Shown here in pieces: positions 1 to 6,194 of a stretch of DNA of 18,004 bases. The stretch comes from Patescibacteria group bacterium. GTDB taxonomy: Bacteria > Patescibacteriota > Minisyncoccia > UBA6257 > Colwellbacteraceae. The stretch lies in contig JAMCXR010000001.1 in assembly GCA_023474185.1 (NCBI GenBank), positions 1 to 18,004 of the forward strand. The letters run 5' to 3'. Each line of letters begins with the position of its first letter. The stretch's first letter is position 1. The position numbers were made by a program, and so were the translations under genes. The notes under the pieces were generated by a model. It saw only the letters and a program-made list of their open reading frames with translations, had not been told where the DNA came from and did not search any database.

Positions 1-330
1 TATTTGAAAGAGAACGGCATCAATCCCGCGGCGATTTGCTGCTTTTACAAAGTTTGCGTATAAATCCACCCCAACCACCGAATTGGTTTTCGCGATAATG
101 GCGGTCTCCAGTCCACGGTTACATCCCACATCAAGAACCCGGATGCCGTCAGGGATATGATCGCGTAGGACGGCAGAAAACTGGGCATATCCCGGATGGT
201 TATGCATAACCTCGATTTTTCTTTCCCAAAACCATTGTTCCGGTTTTGCAAAAAAGGAAGGGGCTACACGAACTCTGGCACCGCTTATAACTTCTAAAAG
301 CGTGGCTACTTTATCCTTCAGAATAGCCAT
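1..330 (-). CDS. SAM-dependent methyltransferase, N-terminal part (runs off left edge)
   Basis: Translating the minus strand from the ATG at 330 gives 110 open codons to the window edge. Residues about 53-62 contain VLDVGCNRG, the glycine-rich SAM-binding motif I of class I (Rossmann-fold) methyltransferases. About 20 residues later comes VVGVDL, the acidic end of strand 2 that normally binds the SAM ribose. The protein probably methylates a sugar or lipid in the glycan pathway; that is inferred from position only, and the acceptor cannot be read from this fragment. The start lies 3 bp after the stop of the upstream glycosyltransferase, so the two are surely co-transcribed and probably translationally coupled. 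A purine-rich AAGGAG lies about 17 nt upstream, too far to be an ideal ribosome-binding site. Confidence 0.82.
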   Translation of the reverse strand, partial: MAILKDKVATLLEVISGARVRVAPSFFAKPEQWFWERKIEVMHNHPGYAQFSAVLRDHIPDGIRVLDVGCNRGLETAIIAKTNSVVGVDLYANFVKAANRRGIDAVLFQI

Positions 331-333
331 GTT

Positions 334-1872
334 TTATTCATCCATTTCTCCTTCCTGGATATGATAAACGATGCTGTCGAAAGCCGTAAAATGGTTTATT
401 CCCATAGGCTTTAGGGTTTCGTAGAAAAAAATGTGATCCCCGGAGATTTCCTTGCCGTCCGGGATCTTTCTGTTGCCTATCGGATACCCGCCGCTTTTTA
501 TGAAGGACTCTTTGTATATAGCGCAGGGCATAAATAATCCGCCTTCGCGCAATTCAGGCTTGCTTGTGCGTTTGGCAAATTCCTGGAATCCGGTGTCATT
601 ATACTCCTTGTAAGACTGTCCGAAATTCCTGCTTATTCCGTAAGTTCCGCTCGGCATCTTGCCGGATTCGACCAGCCTCGAACAAACTATCCTGTCTTTT
701 CTCAACCACTTCAAAAGATTGTCCAGCCACCCGTCGGAAAAAGCCATATCGGAGTTAACAAATACTATAATATCCCCCGGCGCGTTCATTCCTCCATAAT
801 TCCAGGCGCGGTAAACGCGGTTAAGGTAATATTCGTTTTTATCCTCGTTTTCTAAAACGAGATGGACGACGCCGTTCTCTTTCAAATAGTTTTTGACCTT
901 GTCGGTCGCGTCGTTGGCGACAAAAACGAACTCGGCGTTCTCGGTGTGTTTATTAAAAGAATCCGAAACGAACTTTATATACGGAACGGACTTGTAGATC
1001 AAAGATACTACCGAGATTTTCAGAGCAGAAAGCGGCAGCAAATCAACATCTAGAGTTTCTAGTCTGATATTCTTTTCGTCTTTAAACATTTCTAAGTAAA
1101 AACCTTTCTGGCCGTTCCGCTTGTACCTCTCGTATTTCTTTCCGATCTCCTCCGCTGAAGAAAATCCGTAATGGATAACTTTGAGCTCACTCTTGGCAAT
1201 ATTGTCTAGTCCCCGCGGATGCTGGTCTTTATGCAAACCGGTCTCCGCATCAAAGCTGAGATTCCCGTTATTCTTCCACAGCCTGACAAACCATCCTTTT
1301 CCCCAAAATCCGTCGGTGCGGTATTCTCTAGTGCCTTTCCACAAATTAACCTCCTGAAACTCAAATCCGTCGAAACCGTTGCGATCCCCGTAGGCGCATA
1401 GTCTTTTCAGTCCCCCTTCTTCGCCCGATCGTTCAAAAACCTCATCTGCGTCCAACCAAACTATCCAGTCAGGGTTTAGTTTGAGGATATATTCCAGCAT
1501 TTTCTGTTTGGCGAAAATCTCCCTCTTAAAGTCATTTGGCTCGCGCAAAATATGGGGCGTGTACTGTTTTATAATTTCATAGCTGCCATCGCTCGACGAA
1601 CAATCACAAACGACGATTTCATCGCAAACATTTTTTAAATGCCGCAATACTCGGGGCAGGTTCCCAGAAGCCAACTCGTTATAAACTTTCAAAAAACCAA
1701 CGAGCCTTACACGTCTTTCCTCTTCTAAATGAGGCAGTTCTTTTATGATTTCCCCTTTTCCATTATTTGATTTGTTCCTCATTCTATACCAGCTAAAAAG
1801 AACCCACTTTTGTACGGGGTATGGCAGATAACTAAGCGCCGATTTAAGCAGTTTCTTAACCGATTTAAGCAC
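334..1872 (-). CDS. Two-domain family 2 glycosyltransferase
   Basis: The 512-residue protein carries two GT-A-type modules. The first (about 55-260) starts with RLVGFLKVYNE, continues with EIVVCDCSSSDGS, and has the metal/nucleotide-sugar motif LDADE at 140-144, as in WaaE/KdtX-like GT2 enzymes. The second (about 284-500) starts with KISVVSLIYKS and has FVNSDMAFSDGW at 371-382, the NxD motif of GT2 rhamnosyl- or galactosyl-type transferases. It should transfer two sugars, or one sugar with a recognition module, at the cytoplasmic face of the membrane during glycan assembly. The donor sugars cannot be told from sequence. The start is GTG at 1872, 5 bp after the wecB stop; the next in-frame Met is residue 31. 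No clear Shine-Dalgarno sequence is present. Confidence 0.88.
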   Translation of the reverse strand: MLKSVKKLLKSALSYLPYPVQKWVLFSWYRMRNKSNNGKGEIIKELPHLEEERRVRLVGFLKVYNELASGNLPRVLRHLKNVCDEIVVCDCSSSDGSYEIIKQYTPHILREPNDFKREIFAKQKMLEYILKLNPDWIVWLDADEVFERSGEEGGLKRLCAYGDRNGFDGFEFQEVNLWKGTREYRTDGFWGKGWFVRLWKNNGNLSFDAETGLHKDQHPRGLDNIAKSELKVIHYGFSSAEEIGKKYERYKRNGQKGFYLEMFKDEKNIRLETLDVDLLPLSALKISVVSLIYKSVPYIKFVSDSFNKHTENAEFVFVANDATDKVKNYLKENGVVHLVLENEDKNEYYLNRVYRAWNYGGMNAPGDIIVFVNSDMAFSDGWLDNLLKWLRKDRIVCSRLVESGKMPSGTYGISRNFGQSYKEYNDTGFQEFAKRTSKPELREGGLFMPCAIYKESFIKSGGYPIGNRKIPDGKEISGDHIFFYETLKPMGINHFTAFDSIVYHIQEGEMDE

Positions 1873-1877
1873 AGAAA

Positions 1878-3095
1878 TTAGTCTCGGTTATACGCCTTTC
1901 TTACAAAAGCATTACCCTTCAAGTTCTCGAAGCTTCTCGAAGTCGCAAAATATCCATTGCGTATCTTCTCCATTAAATCCGCGTGCGCGCGCTCGCTCGG
2001 ACTTCCTCCTTCCGGATTCAAGATATTTCTGTCCCAATCGGCCTTCATTTCCCATCCTTTGACCATGGCGTTGTAGAGCGTCTCCCTACCCTCGAATCCC
2101 TCAAGAACGGTAGCGCCGGCATCTATCGTTTCCGGCCTTTCGGTCGAGCGGCGGGCTATGACGCAAGGCGTGCCGACGATAAGCGTTTCTTCCTGCACAG
2201 TGCCGCTGTCCGACACGACCAGCCGCGCGCTTTTCTCCAGCCTCAAGAAATCAAAGAAGCCGAGAGGTTTGGTTAAAACAAATTGCTTGTCCTCGATAAG
2301 ATGGCTTATGCCAAACTTTTCCATGTTGGCCTTGGTTCGCGGCATAACCGGCCAGACTATAGGAAGGTCTTTTTCTTTGGCGAACCGCAAGATATCCGTA
2401 ATCTTGTTTTCCAATATCTCCTTGGAAGAGACGTTTTCCTCGCGGTGCAAAGTAACCAGAATGTATTCCTTTTCTTTCACGCCAAGATTGTTCAGGACAC
2501 TGCTTTCATCGGCTCTGTGCCCGTATTCGTTAATCGGATCCATGATTATGTTTCCGATTACTTTCACTCTGAAGTCCTGTATTCCCTCGGAAACCAGAAT
2601 CTCCTTGTACCTCGGAAGATAGGAATAAAGCGCGTCGGACAAGTGATCGATAACGACCCTGTTCTTTTCTTCCGGCATTCTCCAATCGAAACTCCGTCCG
2701 CCGGCCTCTAAATGAATTACCGGAACTCCCGAACGCGAAACAGCGACCGAAGACAAAACCGTGTTGGTGTCGCCGAGGTACATAATCGCGTCGGGTTTAA
2801 CGCTCTCTATCATCTCAAAAACCTTTTCCGAAAGCAGTCCGACCTGGTAGGCGTGCCCCGTCTTGCCGCTGTCTTTCAAATCCAGCCCGATACGCAAATC
2901 CATGTCCGGCTGGCGGATTCCGAATTCTTTCAAAAAGGTCCCAAAAAGCTCGTCGTCATAATGCTGTCCGGAATGAACCAGAATATGCTCCAGTTCCCCT
3001 TTTTTGGCCGAATCGTCCAGCAGCCGGATAAGTTTGTACATCCGTATGTAATCCGGCCTTATTCCGAGAAGCGTTACTAATTTAAATTTAGTCAT
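1878..3095 (-). CDS. wecB: UDP-N-acetylglucosamine 2-epimerase (non-hydrolysing), WecB-like
   Basis: This enzyme interconverts UDP-GlcNAc and UDP-ManNAc (or a 6-deoxy analogue) in the cytoplasm, feeding surface-glycan synthesis. Family hallmarks are present in order: an N-terminal Rossmann start with GIRPDYIRM (usual form GTRPEAIKM), SGQHYDDEL at 42-50, GDTNTV at 108-113, HLEAGGRS at 128-135, then PEEKNRVVIDHLSD at 141-154 with the conserved Glu/Asn/Arg/Asp/His, VTLHREENV, and SDSGTVQEE followed by RSTERPE near the C terminus. At 405 residues it is slightly longer than the usual 370-390. The ATG at 3095 has no clear Shine-Dalgarno sequence. It heads a three-gene unit (epimerase, glycosyltransferase, methyltransferase) with 3-5 bp gaps. 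WecB-like enzymes acting on deoxysugars (for example in FucNAc synthesis) cannot be excluded, given the reductase and epimerase genes nearby. Confidence 0.93.
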   Translation of the reverse strand: MTKFKLVTLLGIRPDYIRMYKLIRLLDDSAKKGELEHILVHSGQHYDDELFGTFLKEFGIRQPDMDLRIGLDLKDSGKTGHAYQVGLLSEKVFEMIESVKPDAIMYLGDTNTVLSSVAVSRSGVPVIHLEAGGRSFDWRMPEEKNRVVIDHLSDALYSYLPRYKEILVSEGIQDFRVKVIGNIIMDPINEYGHRADESSVLNNLGVKEKEYILVTLHREENVSSKEILENKITDILRFAKEKDLPIVWPVMPRTKANMEKFGISHLIEDKQFVLTKPLGFFDFLRLEKSARLVVSDSGTVQEETLIVGTPCVIARRSTERPETIDAGATVLEGFEGRETLYNAMVKGWEMKADWDRNILNPEGGSPSERAHADLMEKIRNGYFATSRSFENLKGNAFVRKAYNRD

Positions 3096-3130
3096 GTGTA
3101 TTTAATTACTTGCCCGACATTTTCATAAAA

Positions 3131-3159
3131 AGGATAACCCAACGCGGGGCTATAGGCAA
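3131..3159 (-). promoter_or_regulatory. Predicted sigma70-type promoter for the wecB unit
   Basis: On the minus strand, TTGCCT (3159-3154) is followed after exactly 17 nt by TATCCT (3136-3131). It lies just downstream of the accessory-block terminator and about 35 bp before the wecB start. The predicted leader is about 28 nt. The boxes are close to but not at consensus, so this is a motif-based prediction. Confidence 0.45.
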
Positions 3160-3160
3160 T

Positions 3161-3203
3161 TTAATATAAAAATCCGCCGCAGTTTACACCACGGCGGCGA
3201 TTG
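3161..3203 (-). terminator. Rho-independent terminator after the small gene at 3242-3628
   Basis: Minus-strand stem CCGCCG (3197-3192) pairs with CGGCGG (3179-3174) across a 12-nt loop, and an A/T-rich U tract follows (3173-3161). A second, imperfect hairpin (CTCGTTTTCGAC against GTCGATACGAG, 3234-3211) lies between it and the stop codon. The position fits termination of the minus-strand gene and insulates wecB from accessory-block transcription. Confidence 0.65.
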
Positions 3204-3241
3204 ACGGATCTCGTATCGACAGAAGTCGAAAACGAGGGGCT

Positions 3242-3628
3242 TTACGCCAAAAGTTCCCGCACTCGGCCGATCAGAAAAGGATCAAAGCCCGGGGCCACTC
3301 TAAGGTCAACATTGACCAACGAACTTAAGATTCTTCTATCCAGCTCTTTAATATAGCCAACTTCTGCACGCTTCAAGTCGTACATACCATCCATCGGAAC
3401 CCATTCGCCGTTCAAGCGTACATAGAAAAAGTCATCTGCACGTGGATCGTAGTAGAACACGACCTCGCAGTAGTTGCTGCCCTCGCCATGCGCGAATTTA
3501 GCAACAAGCTTGCATCGTCCGGCCAAGGAACCAAGGAGCAAGAAGGTTAGCCACCATCTAAGGCGGCGGAACTCACCAAGGTTGCGGAACCTCTTTTCCA
3601 GGAATGCGAACAATATGCGAAACACCAT
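3242..3628 (-). CDS. Hypothetical protein, basic/hydrophobic N terminus
   Basis: I do not recognise a family. The ATG at 3628 is preferred because AAAGG lies 6 nt upstream; a GTG at 3634 would add two residues. The 128-residue product starts with a basic, hydrophobic stretch (MVFRILFAFLEKRFRNL, then WWLTFLLLG), which could be one membrane helix or an amphipathic membrane-binding segment. A mixed alpha/beta part follows with VVFYYDPRADDFFYVRLNG, an apparent beta-hairpin, and a C-terminal helical part ending FLIGRVRELLA. The gene has its own promoter, divergent from the DUF218-like gene, and its own terminator. It is therefore probably part of the accessory block and not of the glycan operon. 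Coding is supported by the promoter, ribosome-binding site and terminator all agreeing. Confidence 0.65.
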   Translation of the reverse strand: MVFRILFAFLEKRFRNLGEFRRLRWWLTFLLLGSLAGRCKLVAKFAHGEGSNYCEVVFYYDPRADDFFYVRLNGEWVPMDGMYDLKRAEVGYIKELDRRILSSLVNVDLRVAPGFDPFLIGRVRELLA

Positions 3629-3661
3629 TCCCACCCTTTCTGAAGAGCTAAGCTAAAAGGA

Positions 3662-3690
3662 AATATAAATCATATTCAAAACCACGTCAA
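3662..3690 (-). promoter_or_regulatory. Sigma70-type promoter, minus strand, for 3242-3628
   Basis: On the minus strand, TTGACG (3690-3685), a 17-nt spacer and TATATT (3667-3662). Its -35 box is separated by one base from the -35 box of the divergent plus-strand promoter. The predicted leader of about 27 nt contains the AAAGG ribosome-binding site. Confidence 0.7.
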
Positions 3691-3691
3691 T

Positions 3692-3720
3692 TTGACACAT
3701 ACATAAAATTATGTTATAAA
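3692..3720 (+). promoter_or_regulatory. Near-perfect sigma70 promoter, plus strand, for 3801-4472
   Basis: TTGACA (3692-3697), a 17-nt spacer and TATAAA (3715-3720) match the consensus in 11 of 12 positions. The predicted transcript starts near 3727 and has a leader of about 75 nt. The two divergent -35 boxes form the inverted repeat CGTCAA-T-TTGACA at 3685-3697. Confidence 0.8.
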
Positions 3721-3800
3721 TTACTTTGGTTTTTCCGATTGCACCAATTAGAGAAAGGAGTTAGTGACCGAGATATTCGGAAGAGAAACGAGGTGTCCTG

Positions 3801-4472
3801 ATGGACGAAATCAAGTTGGCGGAAGCGGTGATGCGAATCACCCACCTCTGCCAAGTACCGAAGGACCAGGAGACGCTCGAAGACGTGGACGCGTGGGCCG
3901 TCTTTACCGGAGACGGCTATCGACTCGCTGATTACGTCGCTAAGCGGCACAAGGAAGTATCATCGGGCCGGCCGGAAATCTTCGTCATCGGTCCCGACAA
4001 TCTCCTCCTCGCCGAGAGGGGCAAGGAGACCACCGCCGCTCACCTCGGATGGCGAATCAAAGAGTCGGGTGTATCATCGAACCTAATCGTCGTCGACGAC
4101 ACTCCGGCCGGATCCGCCACCCACGGCCAAGCGCGCGTGCTCATTGAGTACGCACGCCGGAATAGGTGGAGGAGGATCGCCCTCTTCTGCTCCGGCCACC
4201 ACATCCTGCGCAGCTGGCTGACGGTCGTCGGCCAACTGGTAAAGCAGGATGCCCAGGATCTCTTCCTCGCTCTGCCGGAGCCAGCCTATGGGCTGAGCTT
4301 TCTCCAGCAGAACGATGAACTTGCCGGGTCTAACACGACGGCCTGGCACTTCTTTGCCGACGAAGGCGTTCCGAGGATCACCCGCTATCAACGGGATAAG
4401 GAACCGCCCGACGTCGCGACCTGGGAATCGGCAGTCGCTTACCTGCGACTGCACAACTTCCGCGGATTCTGA
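3801..4472 (+). CDS. DUF218/YdcF-like protein
   Basis: The 223-residue protein resembles the DUF218 superfamily (YdcF, SanA, ElyC), a Rossmann-like fold implicated in envelope functions but without a settled reaction. Visible signs are DAWAVFTGDGYRLADYV (30-46, the strand-turn-helix that normally reads as GGG..R), ETTAAHLGWRIKESGV (76-91, the E..A....L...GV segment), VVDDTPAGSATHGQA (97-111, the family E..S.nT.eNA segment) and RRIALFCSGHHILRSW (124-139, the VTs..H..Ra segment). Unlike SanA or ElyC it shows no signal peptide or membrane helix, so it should be cytoplasmic. The ATG at 3801 has GAGG about 8 nt upstream. The stop is TGA. Codons look clearly richer in G+C than in the glycan genes, suggesting acquisition. 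It is monocistronic, with its own promoter and terminator. Confidence 0.68.
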   Translation: MDEIKLAEAVMRITHLCQVPKDQETLEDVDAWAVFTGDGYRLADYVAKRHKEVSSGRPEIFVIGPDNLLLAERGKETTAAHLGWRIKESGVSSNLIVVDDTPAGSATHGQARVLIEYARRNRWRRIALFCSGHHILRSWLTVVGQLVKQDAQDLFLALPEPAYGLSFLQQNDELAGSNTTAWHFFADEGVPRITRYQRDKEPPDVATWESAVAYLRLHNFRGF

Positions 4473-4495
4473 ACCCCGCCCGCCAGGGCAACTCG

Positions 4496-4528
4496 AGAGG
4501 AAGACAAGGATGTCTTCCTCTTTTTTTG
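4496..4528 (+). terminator. Strong Rho-independent terminator after the DUF218-like gene
   Basis: A perfect stem pairs 4496-4506 with 4511-4521 (AGAGGAAGACA against TGTCTTCCTCT) around the tetraloop AGGA, and the run of seven T (4521-4527) begins at the base of the stem. Confidence 0.92.
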
Positions 4529-4535
4529 TATAAAA

Positions 4536-4564
4536 TTGACGGATGGATAATTTAGTGGTATTAA
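4536..4564 (+). promoter_or_regulatory. Sigma70-type promoter for the HTH/Nudix-like pair
   Basis: TTGACG (4536-4541), a 17-nt spacer and TATTAA (4559-4564) lie directly after the preceding terminator. The predicted leader is about 58 nt and contains GGAGAGAGG before the ATG at 4629. Its -35 box is identical to that of the minus-strand promoter at 3662-3690. Confidence 0.65.
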
Positions 4565-4628
4565 GTAATCTCTGCTCTACTACAACTAAATAGACCAAAA
4601 CGGATGCAGGAGAGAGGTCGATATAACG

Positions 4629-5522
4629 ATGATGCTTGCTGCCGAGCGACCCACAGTTACGTGGTTTACGTACTTTCCGGCGGTGAATCTGCGGCGTGAC
4701 AAGGTTGAACTTCCCGATGGCAGCATCTGCTCGGCGGGAAAGTTTCTCGAAAACACTGGCATCAGACCCAAAGATGTTTCTAACATCCTCTACTGCAACC
4801 GACAATACGATCGCAGGATTGTAACTACTTGGGATGAAGCAGGCGAACTGATGATGCCCCGTGGCGACACAGATGGTTGGATCAAAATATCTAACCTCAC
4901 AAGGTATGTAATCAGAGTTATTGAGACGAGCGACTGGGGAAGCGATCGACGCAATTGGACACTAACCGCATATCCCAACAAGACAACTGAGATGAGCGAT
5001 CACCGTCGCGAGTGGTTGAAGGGAGACAGAAAGAAAGCGAAACTCAGCCAAGGCAAGATAGCCTATTTGGCCGGAATCTCACGGTCCTCCTTCAGCCGCA
5101 TAGAACGCGGCGCTAGAGTCAGGCTTGCAACGTACATGAAAGCATACTACGCCTCCCGGTATCTGGACTGGGCGAATGACATGGAAGTCATAAGGGTCCT
5201 GCGCCAGTGGTGGGAAGAGGGTTACCCGGAAGTAGCTTACGGTGCGAGCACGCACCCTTTTAGCGGTGATTCCAGACTGGATGTCACCGTTAGAACGTGG
5301 ATAGCGTACGGCAAGGAAAACGAAGTGTCGCTTCTCGTCAAATCCAAGGGATCCGAACTTGGATACGGTACATTCTGGAACACCGGCTGGATAAAAGAGA
5401 GGCATTCACCGGAAAAGTTCGCAAACTTCCTGGATCAAAACGAAATTCGTCCTCTCCCTCGCTTTCTAATTGACAGGCTCCTACTCCTAGAACTGCTTCA
5501 ACGCCAAGGAGGTGTAGCGTAG
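4629..5522 (+). CDS. XRE-type helix-turn-helix protein with unknown flanking domains
   Basis: The 297-residue protein has a Cro/C1-type HTH in the middle (about 127-175): KLSQGKIAYLAGISRSSFSR followed by IERG, the classic L-S-Q...A..aG.s.s..s.iErG pattern. DNA binding is therefore expected. Residues 1-120 and 185-297 match nothing I recognise. The N-terminal part is rich in beta-type sequence and Trp, and the C-terminal part ends in a Leu-rich helix (FLIDRLLLLELLQ) that could dimerise. Most XRE regulators carry the HTH at the N terminus, so a central position is unusual. Two ATGs (4629, 4632) follow a purine-rich GGAGAGAGG. The gene ends 4 bp before the Nudix-like gene, whose AAGGAGG ribosome-binding site lies inside its last codons, so the two are one operon. 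It may sense a ligand or partner and control this block; that is inference. Confidence 0.72.
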   Translation: MMLAAERPTVTWFTYFPAVNLRRDKVELPDGSICSAGKFLENTGIRPKDVSNILYCNRQYDRRIVTTWDEAGELMMPRGDTDGWIKISNLTRYVIRVIETSDWGSDRRNWTLTAYPNKTTEMSDHRREWLKGDRKKAKLSQGKIAYLAGISRSSFSRIERGARVRLATYMKAYYASRYLDWANDMEVIRVLRQWWEEGYPEVAYGASTHPFSGDSRLDVTVRTWIAYGKENEVSLLVKSKGSELGYGTFWNTGWIKERHSPEKFANFLDQNEIRPLPRFLIDRLLLLELLQRQGGVA

Positions 5523-5526
5523 TAAG

Positions 5527-6129
5527 ATGTCTATCCTCGACAACAGCTCGAAGGACGATATCGTCGTGACCCAAACCCGCTCTCCGAATGGAGGGGTCAA
5601 GGGGGCCGAAGTATCGACTCGGTTCGCTCACTACAAAGTTGATGTGCGTGAGTCGTCCACCGGCCAGCCCGAGGTCTGGTTCAGGTTAGAGAGCCGTGAC
5701 GCCTTCGAGGTCGCCATGCTCGGATACAATACCACCACCAACGGCCCAATAGTCACCTTGCAGCGCAAGCGGCGTCTCGCAACCGACACGCCGCGTACCA
5801 AGGTGCCTGGCGGATACCTCTGGGGATCTCCCGAGGAAGATATCCCCGCGAAAATCCTCCGAGACTGCGGCGTCCAGCTCGGCTTCGGCGATCTAATCCC
5901 GCTCGGCCACGTCATCGGCCACAGCGAAATCATCACGCCGATCAAGCTCTACTACACGTTCCGCTGGGAGCGCGTGGCCGAGCCGCGGAGCGGAATCGAA
6001 ATCTTCGACGTTCCGCTCCAGAAGGCCGTCGAGATGGCCATCCGACACGAGGTCGAGAACGACTCCTCGTTCTCAGGCCTCATGCGCTTGTACTTCCTCT
6101 GGAAGGAAGGCAAGCTTCTGAACCTTTAG
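5527..6129 (+). CDS. Nudix-fold protein with degenerate catalytic box
   Basis: The 200-residue protein follows the ADP-ribose pyrophosphatase layout: a beta start (FAHYKVDVRE), PIVTLQRKRRL at 74-84 (the family QxR strand), then VPGGY at 93-97 where Nudix enzymes read PAGxxExGE. The Nudix box GX5EX7REUXEEXGU is not conserved. Counting back from G115-V116, the RE pair is AK (108-109) and the EE pair is RD (112-113). Hydrolase activity is therefore unlikely, while the fold and C-terminal helices (EIFDVPLQKAVEM, SGLMRLYFLWKEGK) look intact. A binding or sensing role for a nucleotide or ADP-ribose-like ligand, perhaps for the co-transcribed HTH protein, is an inference by analogy with NrtR-type Nudix sensors. 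The gene is followed at once by a double-hairpin terminator and has G+C-rich codons. Confidence 0.72.
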   Translation: MSILDNSSKDDIVVTQTRSPNGGVKGAEVSTRFAHYKVDVRESSTGQPEVWFRLESRDAFEVAMLGYNTTTNGPIVTLQRKRRLATDTPRTKVPGGYLWGSPEEDIPAKILRDCGVQLGFGDLIPLGHVIGHSEIITPIKLYYTFRWERVAEPRSGIEIFDVPLQKAVEMAIRHEVENDSSFSGLMRLYFLWKEGKLLNL

Positions 6130-6147
6130 CTCCGCGAAGCGGAGCTA
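6127..6147 (+). terminator. Perfect 9-bp hairpin spanning the stop codon
   Basis: TAGCTCCGC, loop GAA, GCGGAGCTA. The stop codon TAG (6127-6129) forms the first three bases of the stem. No U tract follows this first hairpin; it may stabilise the mRNA 3' end or assist the terminator 4 bp downstream. Confidence 0.6.
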
Positions 6148-6150
6148 AGC

Positions 6151-6188
6151 AAGGAGGAGACGCAACGCGTCTCCTCCTTTTCTTTTCC
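6151..6188 (+). terminator. Strong Rho-independent terminator closing the HTH/Nudix-like operon
   Basis: A perfect stem of 13 bp pairs 6151-6163 with 6167-6179, with loop AAC, followed by a T-rich tail (TTTTCTTTTCCTT). It separates the plus-strand block from the convergent reductase gene ending at 6195. On the minus strand the tail after the stem (TTGCTTA) is poor, so it works mainly in the plus direction. Confidence 0.9.
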
Positions 6189-6194
6189 TTATAT

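Noticed and set aside
45..251. Minus-strand 68-codon frame at the left edge
   Set aside because: It overlaps in another frame the methyltransferase gene, which has a clear SAM-binding motif and fits the operon.
3763..3800. GTG start at 3763 after AAAGGAG as the beginning of a leader peptide or of the DUF218-like gene
   Set aside because: It is in a different frame from the DUF218-like gene, the spacing to the purine run is only about 3 nt, and the product has no recognisable features.
4083..4805. Minus-strand open frame of 240 codons opposite the DUF218-like and HTH genes
   Set aside because: It crosses a strong terminator and a promoter, has a nonspecific Arg/Val/Gly-rich product and no ribosome-binding site; the plus-strand genes have domain support.
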